NCBI GenBank assembly: GCA_030765045.1
Contig: CM060969.1
Location: 45,119,216 to 45,183,215, forward strand
Origin: Tenodera sinensis
Lineage: Eukaryota > Arthropoda > Insecta > Mantodea > Mantidae
Length of the DNA stretch: 64,000 nucleotides
Reading direction: 5' to 3'
This document shows, one piece after another, positions 48,228-60,000 of this stretch (the stretch's first letter is position 1; each line of letters begins with the position of its first letter). Under the pieces are notes generated by a model. The model saw only the letters and a program-made list of their open reading frames with translations. It did no database searches and had not been told where the DNA came from. The translations under genes and the position numbers were made by a program.

Positions 48228-48492
48228 CTAAGTAGCATGAACGTCGGCAGACTTTTTTCCAGGGGGGCCCAAAGGTTAGAATTTTGCAATCAGATAACAT
48301 TGATTCATTATTTTGTTGTCAAAAGTAATAGTATTTGTTGCGGATATCCGTATAAATTTGCACTAAATAGAAATTGTTCTTTACATAAAAATTAAAATAA
48401 TAGTTAAGTAGTCAGCACATTAAGTTCATTAATTTCCAAGGGGGGGCCGCGGCCCTCCCTTGCCCCCCCTTCGCGACGCCCATGCTAAGTAG
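48228..48492. mobile_element. 249-bp MITE with perfect 8-bp duplication
   Basis: CTAAGTAG occurs exactly at 48228-48235 and 48485-48492, flanking an element (48236-48484). Its ends read CATGAACGTCGGCAGA and, reversed, CATGGGCGTCGCGAAG. Each is followed internally by a G-rich block (GGGGGG at the left, C-runs at the right). An 8-bp duplication is typical of hAT elements, though the CATG terminus is not the canonical CAG start. The right flank GGGGAAGTATTGCATTCCAC is the 5' region of family A, so the MITE jumped into a family A copy. Confidence 0.8.
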
Positions 48493-48546
48493 GGGAAGTA
48501 TTGCATTCCACCCAACAATTCGATATCACAATTTCACTGGCGAATA
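48485..48546 (+). repeat. Family A 5' fragment, split by MITE
   Basis: CTAAGTAGGGGAAGTATTGC, the CACCCAACAATTCGATATC block and AATTTCACTGG match the family A 5' end. The copy stops at about 48546. Confidence 0.75.
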
Positions 48547-49794
48547 ATAGTAAGAAACGGATATAAACACTTGACACAAATGTAAAAACTAACAACGGAG
48601 TTGATGAGTGTTCTTCTGTTGTCAGAATTGATGATGACTTACTGAACACGGTTACGATTTGCAAATCGTATTAGAAAGTTTTGTTTCCATTTCCCTAAGG
48701 ACCTAGCTTCCCTAGATACACTCATGCTCTGACAGTACGTGCATATACCTACCTCTAGTTTTTCTAGGTCCTCCATGAAACTGGAAGCAAAAGCAGGTCT
48801 TTCTTATGCTTTCCAACAATATTCCTCTTCCCTCTCTGTCTTGCTTCGTGCTAGTATTTCTGGAAGGGATGAGGGTGCTGTGTATGTTACATAAAGCGGG
48901 AACGACCCGCCCACCCTCAGCTTGCTAGACAGTGTCACAATCCTTTACAGTATACTCAACTCTCCTCAAAAATAGACACCTCTGAAATTTTACTCCACAA
49001 GATAGACATGTTACTTAACAGCCTCTCAGGAACCTGGGACTCGATTATTTAGCAGTAAGTTGCCCAATTGGGAATGGTATAGTGCAGTTCAGATTAGAAA
49101 TTGTGAAAAGAAGACTTTTCTTCTTGCTATAAAGCTTATATTATGTAGATAAAACAGAGCAAGGAAACTAGTACACATTATTTTAACATTTCAAGCTGTC
49201 TCTAAACAGTAAGCAAGGACAATGTAAGTAACGGGAATGGTCTTCTATATTTCACTCTGAATTTGTAAAATAATATCCTTCTATTAGACTTTGCTATTAA
49301 CAGGGTGATTTTGAAGTTCTTTAAAGCCTCATTTAGTGGCATTATCATTATTCTGATTTATTTTCAAGCTGTAGAATATGAAAGATTTCATTGTTGATAT
49401 GTACACCTGATGCAACGTTCCTAAAAATTGAGTCAAGTGGTAATTCCATTACTATTGCAGTTTTGTAGCCACTCGTACTAATTCTACTTCCTGGGAACTC
49501 GGAAAATAGCTATTAAATGCCAATATCTTCAGATGGTAGTATTTTCAAAAGTCGATATATAATGTGTACTGCAGGAAACCATATTGGCGTCTGACAAGTA
49601 AAATTAACACCTAATAGTATCATTAAAAAGCCTTGCATTAAATAACAAATGATAATATAATATAACCCTTTTATTGTAGCCAAAACAGTCCTTAACCGAT
49701 CTTCGTGTATGCAACTGGACTATTCCAAAGTGCCACCAAGTTTGTTATTTCTGAGATTTACTTTTATTTGCTACATGCAGAGCAAGTATTCTTT
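48547..49794. other. Unassigned region
   Basis: About 1.25 kb of AT-rich DNA with no recognised gene, RNA or repeat. Confidence 0.4.
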
Positions 49795-50340
49795 TTTTCA
49801 CTGAAACAAGTCGATGTAGAGATTGCACCAGAAACACACCCTTTGTGATTCAATAATGCCACCCCATGAACTAGAAAGACCATAATTCCAAAACAAAAGG
49901 CTAAATGAATTTGAAATTTGATATTAGTCCAAGATCTCCAAAGATACGATACAGAGGTTTTCAAAAATGTACCCATAGTACATTAAAATGTGCGTTGATT
50001 TGATTTTTCTTAAAATTCGGACCGAAGATTATATTTAATATGCCATTGGTTTGTTCATCTTGAATTTTCTGTAAATACCTGTTCTGAATACCTAATTCTA
50101 TAAATAAAGGCGTATTAAATATCGAACTTGGTATCTAAGTTCAACATCTTCTAAGGATATGTGCTGAAGATTTTCAAGAAAATACTACCCCAAATTACCC
50201 TTTAAATGAACATTTTTCCAAGACGTTTATTTTCTTTAACAATGACTAACGAAATTGATTCGCGTATATGTTCAAGGTATTTGCAGGAAAAATAAAATGT
50301 ATACATATATTTAATCTTTTAGAAATAGCCTCAGTCTGAA
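49795..50340 (+). repeat. Family A copy, highly diverged
   Basis: GTCGATGTAGAGATTGCACC (49810-49829) corresponds to the TCGATGTCGAGATTTCACC block. At 50130-50240, AACTTGGTATCTAAGTTCAA, GCTGAAGATTTTCAAGAAAA and AATTACCCTTTAAATGAAC match the middle blocks in order. The intervening sequence is degraded. Confidence 0.55.
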
Positions 50341-50390
50341 TTAAATGTGCATAGTAGGAATACAATATACATGCATATGCACACACACAC

Positions 50391-50392
<2 letters not shown>

Positions 50393-50466
<74 letters not shown>

Positions 50467-50476
50467 TTTTTTTTTA
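50393..50476. repeat. (AT)n microsatellite with poly-T
   Basis: About 34 AT units preceded by a short CA run (50381-50390) and followed by GTGTG and 11 T residues. Confidence 0.96.
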
Positions 50477-50846
50477 TTGACAATTGCAGATAGTATAATG
50501 AACAACATTACATTAATATTTGCTACATTTGCATACTTATAGTTTTACTTATTGAATAGTATGCTATTAGATTCGCTAGTACATACCTCTGAGCAGGCGT
50601 GACACAGATGGCGTAGGGCAGAGTGGCCCAGTCTCGCGGTAATGAATGGTGTACCGTAACAGAGTGCGAATACATTTTACAATGTCAGTGACCTCATAAT
50701 ACCTAGGTCAGGAGACCGCAATTTGAGGTATGAAGCAAAACGGATAGTAAATGCTTCATGCGTTCTTCATTTCGCGGCGCAATTACGACCATGGGAAAAA
50801 ACATCAGGTAGTAAACTGTGTAATTCGTTTGAAGCAAAACTGATGA
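50477..50846. other. Unassigned; possible SINE body
   Basis: A GC-richer stretch (50595-50700) precedes the GAA repeat and could be a retroposon body with a simple-repeat tail. No clear A/B boxes were seen. Confidence 0.3.
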
Positions 50847-50883
50847 TGAAGAAGAAGAAGAAGAAGAAGAAGAAGAAGAAGAA
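50847..50883. repeat. (GAA)n microsatellite
   Basis: About 12 GAA units followed by CAA units. Confidence 0.95.
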
Positions 50884-50965
50884 ACAACAACAAATACTAA
50901 CACGCTGAATACATATTAGTGAATAATTTATCAAAATATCGCACTGGTACCCCTAATGACCTGTA

Positions 50966-51643
50966 TACGGGTGTAGCAAAAGTCATTACATTAATTTAAA
51001 CCAGTGATAGACCTCGCTAGTTGGAACACAATTTGTATCTTACATTTTTGTCTCCGACCATTTCCTACGGAGATATTTTAGTTTTGTCCAAAACAGGCTG
51101 GCAACACTGCAGATTGTGTGGGTGTCTCTTTCACTGGGTCAGTACATAAACAAACACCGCAGCGGCGCGTTTCGCGAGTGTAAACAAATACTATGCTGTG
51201 TCCTCCTGTTTTTACTATGCGATTGTAAGCCAATCAGAATAATTATCTCCCAAAACCATCCTTCGTCGTGTTTGCAAGCGACCGGCTTGTTTATATGCAG
51301 AAGCCGGTTCGGATCCCAACCAACCTCAACGCAACGTTGTCGAGTTACCTTACGTCTGACGAAAATCCTCGGAATATTCCTTTAATTCTTTTAAGTGATT
51401 AATTATTTCGAAACCCTGTGTGATGTCCCATAATTACTGCCGAAACTACCTCAGAAATACGTTACGCTACGTACCTTACATGCAACAAACTATTACCTAT
51501 GTACATTCTTGTGGAATTACGCATCCGATTTGGAACAAAAACAATTTTTTTTTCGAAATCCGCTATGCTATTAGAAGTTTTTGTTTGTCACGCTTCTATG
51601 AAGCACTAGTAGAAGAATGTAGTAAGTTCTTTTCCACCCGGTA
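50966..51643 (+). mobile_element. Family D MITE, second copy
   Basis: A 674-bp element (50968-51641) flanked by TA dinucleotides, with CGGGTG at the left and CCACCCGG at the right. It is co-linear with the reverse complement of 44114-44753, including TGGAACACAATTTGTATCTT, TTTTTGTCTCCGACCATTTC and ATGCTTCTATGAA-like ends. The frames inside (51116 and 51420) are not shared with the other copy. Confidence 0.75.
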
Positions 51644-51694
51644 TTACTCATTGCAACATAAAAAACACAATTTTTCATATAATATTTTTATGTA

Positions 51695-52010
51695 GTTAAC
51701 TATTTCCGTAATATTCTTTATTATTGGTTTGAATTTTTTAATGGATACACATTTCTCAACTGTAAATCCTTATTCCGTCTTTCTCCTGTTCACTCAAAGA
51801 TCTACGAATTCAAAAGCCATCACATAGCAACACGTTGTTTGAAAATCTATTGTTTTAACTGCTATGTCACATAACCCAATTTATAAAAGTGAATTGAAAG
51901 TTTATCTCGAATAATTAGCTATAGATACAATAATAAATCTTCATAAGAGTAATTTTTATGAGTATGTATACAAGTCTTTGAATGCAACACATCAGATTTT
52001 CTTTCATACG
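51695..52010 (+). repeat. Family A 3' fragment (subfamily as at 17.5 kb)
   Basis: Matches 17528-17800 more closely than the standard family A 3' end: TTATTGGTTTGAATTTTTTA, CACATAGCAACACGTTG, GTGAATTGAAAGTTTAT. It ends with GAATGCAACACATCAGATTT (51979-51998). Confidence 0.7.
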
Positions 52011-52584
52011 ATGCATGAGCAACAAAAGCTGATAAATGGTATGCAAACAGTTCTGCTTTGTTGTCCGTCTGGTGCACGTATCAATCCTGAGTTTACATCT
52101 TATCACACATTTACAGTGTTTTGTTCAAGCACGTGAACTTGACATTCCTGATTTTTCACAGTAAATGTATGGAAATAAGGTCCACAGGCTCAAGTACTTT
52201 CGTCTCATCGATATGCAGTCAGGTGATGAACATTTGTAGGGAGTTTATGCATGATGCCACACAAAGCTTCATTAAAAGTCTACACGGATTCATGATCGTT
52301 TTCGAGGTCTCTGGTATGTCGGTCTTCATGACATGAGTGGGGGGAGAAGGGATTGTCAAAGTGTTACGAAACATTGAACCTGTAACTCAAACATTATAAA
52401 CTTACGAGCTTTTATTTCTCTACTAGATACTTGACAAAAGAAATTATAGTGATAACTAGTATTAGGCCAAGAATTTGAATTGTTCGTTCTGAAGTATTAG
52501 CATTTTTTTATTGGAAATCAAGTTACTAATAAAAGTAAAATTTCTTGCACAATGTCCTGGTAAAGTGTAAAACCTGACTTGTGT
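52011..52584. other. Unassigned region
   Basis: Contains a 71-codon plus frame (52121-52336) with no recognised similarity. Otherwise AT-rich. Confidence 0.35.
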
Positions 52585-53195
52585 AAAATAATAAAAGAAT
52601 ACAATTTAAAAATATTAAACCACAAAACACAGTCTGGCTTTTCTTAGATCGTATCACAAGAGAAGAAAAATTTTAATTGGAACAGAAATAATTGAAGAAG
52701 TGAGCTGTTCTAAATAATTCGGAAGTTTGAACACATACAGCCATAACATGGAAACAGAAAAGCAGTAAAAAATTTAGATGTTTAAGAAATAAAACACCTA
52801 GGGAAACAAAATTAAAATTTAACATTTGCAGCACCAGTGTTCATTTATGAATCAGAAACACAGCCCTTAACAAAAATGGAGGAGAGAAACAGAATCAATC
52901 GAAATATGGTTTCCCAAAACAGTTGGAGTAACGTTAAGAAACAAAAAGAGGCGTAAATATATCAGGATCGAATTAAAATTTTTCAGATTAAATAACAAGA
53001 TAAAGGCGAACAAATACAATTGGTTTCAACATGTAACGAACGAAGATAGATCTCCTAAAAGGATGTTAAATTATAAACCTTAAGGCCATAAAAGTATTAG
53101 AAGGCCCAACCAACGCTGGAGAGATCATCTGCTATACATTTCCATTGGGGAACGGAAAGGGTCAACAGGCCCAAGTCACGAAGTTGATGATGATG
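52585..53195 (+). pseudogene. Non-LTR reverse transcriptase C-terminal remnant
   Basis: Across stops and shifts the plus strand gives IIKEYNLKILNHKTQ (about 52592), KILIGTEIIEEVSCSK*FG (52670-52722), TPRETKLKFNI (about 52796), FIYESETQPLTKMEERNRI, RIELKFFRLNNKIKANKYNW, FQHVTNEDRSPKRMLNYKP and RRPNQRWRDHL (53101-53133). This order matches the thumb and C-terminal tail of insect RTE/Jockey-like endonuclease-reverse transcriptase elements, and it ends in a (GAT)n run (53184-53200), a common 3' terminus of such elements. The catalytic core is absent (5' truncation), and frames are broken. Confidence 0.75.
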
Positions 53196-53443
53196 ATGAT
53201 GATATAATGACGAGATGATGATGGTGATAATGCAGATGGTGGTGGTGGTGATGGTGATGGTGATGGTGATGGTGATGGTGATGGTGATGGTGATGGTGAT
53301 GGTGATGGTGATGGTGATGGTGATGGTGATGGTGATGGTGATGGTGATGGTGATGGTGATGGTGATGGTGATGGTGATGGTGATGGTGATGGTGATGGTG
53401 ATGGTGATGGTGATGGCGGTGGCGGTGGCGGTGGCGGTGGCGA
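53184..53443. repeat. (GAT)n then (GATGGT)n hexanucleotide repeat
   Basis: A short GAT run at the 3' end of the retrotransposon remnant is followed by about 32 GATGGT units (53247-53415) and five or six GGCGGT units (53415-53440). It encodes Met-Val or poly-His by translation but has no other coding evidence. Confidence 0.97.
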
Positions 53444-54194
53444 TGAATAGGAAGGTTTGACCTCAGTGAATCAGCGAAAATCAAATTAGGGTATGGTTTC
53501 GCCACCACAAGAAGGCAGCTGGAAGAATGTGCCACCATCTCCAATATTTATGCACGCCAATACCAGGTGAGTCAGCCGCCCCTTATTTTTTGGAAGGTAG
53601 GCCACCCATCAAACGCTATTTATGCATTAGTCCAGTTTTCTGCTTACTAAAACGTATTGCTTGACGTTCTTAAAGAGACGAATGTGCAAAATGCAGAGGA
53701 AGGGCGGTTTAAGGGACAGAATGTACTCGTCGCAAAAGTACATCTCAAAAACGTATGACTCGTTTACTAAGAGCGAACTCCGTTTTCCAGCTGACTTTAC
53801 AAACTTTTTATTAGAGTATACATAGGAACACATTTCAGTGAACGCCCCTGATAAAATGGACCTACCATATGAGTACACTAACAACGTGAACGAAAAAGAA
53901 AATGGCGGATTCTTGCACTTAGAGCCGGGATTGGTTGCACAAAATTACATACACGCCTTAACCAACATACAATCAAAACGCACATATTCTTAAACAACGA
54001 ATTATTTAAGTTTGGTTGTAAACTACATCTCGTACATCTCATATAGTAGTATATAAGTAATAATATTAAAACGCCTAGCAAAGGAGTAAAACTGTCTTAA
54101 AAGGCTAAATTGCGCAAGTAAAGTCGCGAAGTGGCAATGTCATAGCGCCTGGCATACACTTTCTATGCTTCAACTTGGAATGCTCTTTGTCACG
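53444..54194. other. Unassigned region
   Basis: Two minus frames (53627 and 53878) are short and unrecognised. No repeat was identified. Confidence 0.35.
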
Positions 54195-54285
54195 TGTCCA
54201 AATAGCTAAATAGAATTATAACTGTATCCTGTGCGCTAACCTCAGGGATATGGGTTCGCGTCTCGGCGTTGTACAACTTTTTTTT
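54195..54285 (+). mobile_element. tRNA-like SINE fragment
   Basis: GATATGGGTTCGCGTCTCGG (54248-54267) is a B-box context preceded by GTGCGCTAACCTCAGG, a possible D/anticodon region, and followed by a run of nine T residues near 54280, a possible pol III terminator. Confidence 0.45.
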
Positions 54286-54470
54286 TCATCAAAACTTGGA
54301 AACCCAATTCACAGTAATCTAAAGTTAAAGTCCCAGAGGGTTTAGGACATAATTTAAATCGTTTTTGATTGTCTGCATTTTGTAACAGAACAGATTCTGC
54401 CACATTGGACTGGCATGATGCAGTGTGTTATTATGAATGTCAACTCCATTCTCCACAGGGTATTTGACTG

Positions 54471-54525
54471 AGTGAGTGAGTGAGTGTGTGGGGTTTAACG
54501 GCCCGTCGACGAGGTCATTTGGGCC
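54471..54525 (+). repeat. Short (GAGT)n plus anchor
   Basis: About four GAGT units then GGGGTTTAACGGCCCGTCGA (54490-54509) and CGAGGTCATTTGGGCC. The anchor is the same as at 3871, 24335 and 32172. The repeat is short here, so the anchor exists independently of a long array. Confidence 0.85.
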
Positions 54526-54813
54526 AGGGTATTTGAACCAGCTCCACATCAGACAGATTACGTACCAGTCGTGTGTTCGTTCCAAGGTTATCTTAACAAA
54601 TACATTCCGTTTAACAGCTTCTGTTAAATACTTGGATAGAATCTAGCACAAGGGCTGATGTTTTCATGTTAGACTATAAAATGCGGATTGCATAAAACTA
54701 AAAAATAAGCGGCAGCTGACTCACCTGGAATAACGCACAGTGTTGCCACATAAATGCATAATATTTACCCCAGCAGTTACATGCAAGTATTAGATCTGGC
54801 AGCCAAAATGATT
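54526..54813. other. Unassigned spacer
   Basis: No recognised feature. Confidence 0.4.
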
Positions 54814-54817
54814 CACA

Positions 54818-54901
<84 letters not shown>
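54814..54901. repeat. (AC)n microsatellite
   Basis: About 43 AC units with one AT interruption. Confidence 0.97.
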
Positions 54902-54902
<1 letters not shown>

Positions 54903-56779
54903 TTCTTGGTAAACAAAAGATTTACTACGTCATCAGACTAACAGTTTAAGTCCCCTCTCATCCTTCAGAACTCTCCTGCCTATTGGTCAGGTGTTCCTTA
55001 CTCCGGATATTGTGTACATTTATAAGCAGGCGCAGCAGAAAGAGCAGCTCTGCTTCATTTGTGTTATTATGATGCGTCTTACATAAATAAAGAAAATAGC
55101 ATCCTTTGGGGACAGATCCTCTAAGGAGCGATCATATAACACAGCAATTCCTTATGTGCGGTTATGATATTCAGAAGGGGGATTCCCCGCTTGTTGCCTA
55201 CCTCAGGAGAAATACCACTAAAGAGAGATTGCATCTTGAGTTATTAAATATGTTGATTTACATGCAGGAAGTTCATAACAGTAAGCTTGGTGTTCGTAAT
55301 GGCAGCTAGTAATACCGAACATCTTCTTTGCTTTTAAAGGTATTTGTATAACATACAAAATTTACTGAGCTGGTTTAATTTATGTCAGTATTTGTTGTAA
55401 TGTTTCAACTTAAACTAATACTGCTCATTGTGGAAATCTTTTAAATTATGTTTATTGTATCATTCAGGTTATCATAATGTTATAAATAGGGAAGGTACCG
55501 CCATACAGTAAACGAAATGTTGCGGAGTTTGGACCAACGCAACAACGTTGTAGATAACGTTGCATAACTTACATTTATTGTTGTCACCTTTTACAGTAAA
55601 TTATTCTCTGCGAAATTCTTGTGCAACTTCATCAATAGGTGAATATTTTGATTTTCGCGTTCCAAGCACTTTACTGTGTTGAAGTAGTATCCAGAGGCAG
55701 TGTGTTTTATGCTGTCACTGTACCGACGCATGACGTCACGTCCGCCTATTTGGCAAGTAACTTGCGACCACCTCATTTCGCGATAACTGAATAAAGGTTC
55801 GAAGCCTAATTATAAACAAAAGAATAGAGATAATATTACCTCAGTGAATGACGAATTTGCAGAATATTTGGGAATGTGCGATCACCAACTATTACTTGAA
55901 AATATTGAAAAATAGTTGTTCCCTTCTTTCTTTTCCTTTCGCTCTACAACAGTTCAGTAAAGTGTTGTGTTTCCGATACATACTAGTGTCTGTGCGGAAT
56001 AAGTTGGCAGAAAGAAATAGCGATATTGGTTGAAAATGACCTGAGTCCGCTCACTTGAGTACAATGAAGAACCCTCCTTAAGGGAATACGTTTTCCTGTC
56101 AAAATCGTTCTTATTGTCAAATATCTTTCACTGTGACACCTCTCACTCAATACTGCCTAGTAATGGCAGTGGAGTCAGCCCACTTGCTCCTTCCCCTTGA
56201 GAGGATCTCACAACACTGCATGCGAGCAAGAGTAGTAGTCACTAATCCGCACTAATCCGGATTATAAAACCCGCAAAGAATTATTGCCTCATCAACAATG
56301 AAGGACTAATTGCTCACAGTGTTGCAAATATAGAAAATATATCAACTATAACTCCTAATAATTCTTTATTAAAAATATATAATCAACCTAATAAGGGATG
56401 GGGTTTTCTTAAGTTTTAGAAAAGGGATCGTTCTGTCAAAAAAGTTGAAAAACACTGCTGTACAGTAAGTGTGATTACAACTCCACCTCTTGGCAATTTT
56501 CAATTTTATAAATAAAGAGAAAACCTTAGAACAATTCTATGCTCTGGCACAAAGTAGATCATTGCGAAAACAAACTTTATTTAAATATAAAATATTTCGT
56601 TTTAAATTATTCTGGTGTATTACATATTTCTAAAAGTTGACTATGACATGTCGGTGAATAAACTTGCTTTTTATTGAGCCTAAAACAAAAATATATAATG
56701 CTGCAGTTGAGATTATAGCAATTAAAACCTTAAGTGACCATGGGATTAGTTACTCGTAACTTGTTCTATTGATTGGGAA
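54902..56779. other. Unassigned region
   Basis: About 1.9 kb. A 67-codon frame at 55106-55309, starting MGTDPLRSD, has non-repetitive composition but no recognised family. CATGACGTCACG (55730-55741) is a full CRE-like palindrome. At 56366-56389 lies the 24-bp block shared with 12702-12725. At 56432-56455, AAAAGTTGAAAAACACTG looks like a lone hAT-type terminal repeat. Confidence 0.35.
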
Positions 56780-56793
56780 GCACCATCTAGTGG
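56780..56793 (-). promoter_or_regulatory. CTCF-like motif
   Basis: The minus strand reads CCACTAGATGGTGC, matching 13 of 14 positions of the CTCF consensus CCASYAGRKGGCRS. Occupancy is unknown. Confidence 0.35.
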
Positions 56794-57329
56794 AATGTTT
56801 ACTAGCTATTAGATAGTGGAAAATCGTAGCTACGAAATATATAGTGCTTCGTATACATTCGAAGTGTCTGGCATACGCTCATATACAGACAGGTTTACCA
56901 ACTTCTCAGTTTCTGCTATCGATTTCTATCAACGGTTTTAGCTTGCACTATTAAATTTGATTCTGCCAGAAAATTAATGATACGCTTTTTAATAATACGT
57001 ACTATGTTATATTTAGCATTATTATTGTTTATTAATACGACAATAATACGTAATGCAATTTTACTTACTCTGCCACTTACGATATCTACTGCATTCTACC
57101 CAAACTTAGGTGTTAAGATGGTCCCGTAACTAGATCTTTTTGATATCTCTGAAGACCAAAAGATCAAAATTGTGGGCATCTATGTTTGAAAAGCATTATT
57201 CCAAAATAAGAAGGAAAATGTATGTCATGTTTCATATTTGATTCATAGCTGTACGCACAGATGCCAGGGTAAAATGTTCAATAAAAAAAACTAAGAAAGT
57301 TGTTTCATGTTGAAAATTTGTTCATGCTT
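56794..57329. other. Unassigned AT-rich region
   Basis: May include the strongly decayed 3' part of the family A copy that follows, but blocks cannot be aligned with confidence. Confidence 0.35.
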
Positions 57330-57668
57330 TTTTATGACTATTTTTAAGAATTTGCATTTTATGACTTTGATTAGAATACCGTGTTTATAGAATAAAATGT
57401 GATCGTACAAAGGGTAACTTGGGCCACAGGGGTTTTCTTTAAATTCTTCATCTTAAAAAAATAACAGCTTAAGTAGACTATTAAATCGACATTTTGTTTT
57501 AGAGTTACACTCTCTCTCATATACATAGATACAACCACACCCACAATATACCTTTTACAAAATATATCACTTTAGCTTTCAGAGAGCCTTTTAATGCGTA
57601 TTTTTAGTAAAATCTTGATGTTAATTAGTGGAGAGAATGAAATACTTTATGCAGTAATAGAGAATATG
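57330..57668 (-). repeat. Family A copy, highly diverged, minus
   Basis: Minus-strand order is kept: AAGGGTAACTTGGGC (about 57409-57423) for the AAGGGTAGTTTAGGG block, an AC-rich site with ACAACCACACCCAC (57530-57543), AATCTTGATG (57611-57620) for the ATCTCGACATCG block, and a GAGAGAATGAAATACTTT end. Sequence identity is low. Confidence 0.5.
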
Positions 57669-59137
57669 CTCATAAAATTAAAAACAATCAACACAACCTA
57701 TGGTTATAGAAAACAATTTAAAAAATAAAAAGCTGAAATAGATCATTCTGTTATCTGGTTTCCCAAATGACGAGTGCATTGCAAAGTTTTGTATTTTTAA
57801 TGTTCTTTCAGAACAATTTCTATGTCCATTACTACACATTTTTAGTTATAAGTGCATAAAATTTCAAATAAATGAAAATAGTAATAAAATATACAAAGTT
57901 TACAGTAAATTTACATTACCTACTAAGCACTAGAAATCGTTAAATGACTAACTACTGGGAGCCAGTAAACCTATAAATGATATCTATACCCTCTGCGGTT
58001 TATCTTGTCTCTGGCCTAGAGAAAGAGAAGGAGATATGTTCAAAAGAGACGTAGATACTCACCCCTCTGTGTCTGTGGTTATGGAGAAGGTGGGAGAAAA
58101 TTCGGCTGTTTCATATGAATAGGCTTTTGGCGTTTCTGCACGCCAAACATTTTTCTGCCCCCTGCCCCTAACTGCCGTGGTGGGAGAGACCTTCCAGTTT
58201 TGTGCCCCTAGAGGCAAGTTAAACCACCGGAGGTATAGTGTTTACAATGTCCATTGCAAATTTAATACTAATTTACACTTGTTTCCAGCGATGTAGGCAA
58301 ATGTACTTTCGTATTTGGCTTTCGTTGATGCTTCTTTAATTGGTCACAACAATCCCTTGGCAAAAATCCACCATTTTGTTTTAACTAATTTATTACGAGG
58401 GGTTCTCATTCATCAGGAGTTTTGGCAGGTTTTTTGTGCGATTTACACTCTGAAAATGAAATGAAATTCAGAGTGTTAAGAGTACGATGTTTTTGAAATG
58501 GATTTATATGGCGAATACCTTTCGCTCCTTAAATCACTTATTCAGTGAGATGTTAAGCCACGTTGCCTATATCCACAAGGGAAATGTAGAATGTACAGTA
58601 GGCTACAGGTCGCAAGCACTCAGAACATAGGGACGCGCGGAACTTCCTATCAGTTACAGACTCGAAGACCCATCCCACTCTGGTGCTGCCGAAAGAGGGT
58701 AATGAACAACCTGTCGACCAAGCAGCCCTCTAGTTCGTGAGGGGTATTCCTTCTTTTAAGCAAATATCTGCGTCATCTGTCCAGCAGCATCAAGCAATAG
58801 CACAAGGTCAAAGTACGCAATCGACGGGAATGAGGCTTCCAAATTCGAGTATAATGCATTACTGTATAGCCATCCGGCTTGGTAGTAAATTAATCAAGTT
58901 CAGCATTAACAATTTGGTTTATTATATGATTTCCAGACTTCATTACTTCTAGTTTAAAACAAAAGCTATTTCAATTATTACCTTTAAGCAATTTCTAATA
59001 ACAGGAGTTGTTAGTGAAAGGAAGAAAGAAGCAAGTAAATAAAGAGGAGAAAAAGAAAGGAAACAAACTGTAAAAGCAAATATATTTCACTTGCACGTTC
59101 CAAACACTGCTGGGCTCCCCACTCTCTCCCCCAATCC

Positions 59138-59138
<1 letters not shown>
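57669..59138. other. Unassigned region
   Basis: About 1.5 kb. A 10-bp inverted repeat ACACTCTGAA/TTCAGAGTGT (58445-58454, 58467-58476) is the only structure seen. GC-richer patches at 58130-58220 and 58620-58760 hold only short frames. Confidence 0.35.

Positions 59139-59188
<50 letters not shown>
59139..59188. repeat. (TC)n microsatellite
   Basis: About 25 CT units. Confidence 0.96.
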
Positions 59189-59194
<6 letters not shown>

Positions 59195-60000
59195 CACCTC
59201 CCTCCTATCCCAAATGATTTGCTGACTGTTGTGACATAAAATGTTGAAATAATAAGCACTTTACTTTCGCTGCACTCCTGAGCATAAGCTTGCACAACTA
59301 TCATACTAATTGTCTAGCCAAATAAGGTTAGATCCAGAAGACCTGCACGACTAGGAAATATTTCTTCCGACTAATTACAGCGGCATAAGCCATGATGCCA
59401 CAGCTATCTGCTCATCGACTAGATAACATCGAAGGCAATTTGAAGCGGAGACAGACCAAGATAAATTCTGGTAAGGGACAGCTTAGCAATATCTTACAAG
59501 TCATAGAAGATCTTAACTAAATAATACAGTTTAAAACATTGCTTTAATGGTGTATTAGCTGTCTTGAAAACTTCTTACCCGTTTTGCAGCCTTAGGTTGA
59601 GTTTGAATGACCCTTCTTTTCAGAATCATATCAATAAACACAATTATCACTAGTAATAATATTTCAAATCAAATTGGGAGTGCTGCAATAATACAGTCAG
59701 TCTATATCCACTTCTAACATTAATACGAAAGCAGTTTGTTTTTGTAATAATTCAGTTACATTTAACTCTTTCAGGTATATAACAATAATTAATTACGTTT
59801 TTGCAAGTTGCTAGTTGAGCTTGAGCTAGTTCATGTATTAAGTGTATTTAAGTTTCCATTGTGTACCTAAGTACAATTTATCCTGAATATATAATTAGCA
59901 GTTAAACGACATTGAAATAAAATGCTAAAGCATTGGTTAAATGAAAAGGTGCAACACAATATAAATGTTTTCTGTAAATAAAATTAAACCGTGCACTTAA
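59189..60000. other. Unassigned AT-rich region
   Basis: No recognised feature. Confidence 0.4.

Noticed and set aside
53176..53544. Poly-His frame resembling a His-rich protein
   Set aside because: It is the minus-strand reading of the GATGGT hexanucleotide array, and the ends do not resemble a gene.
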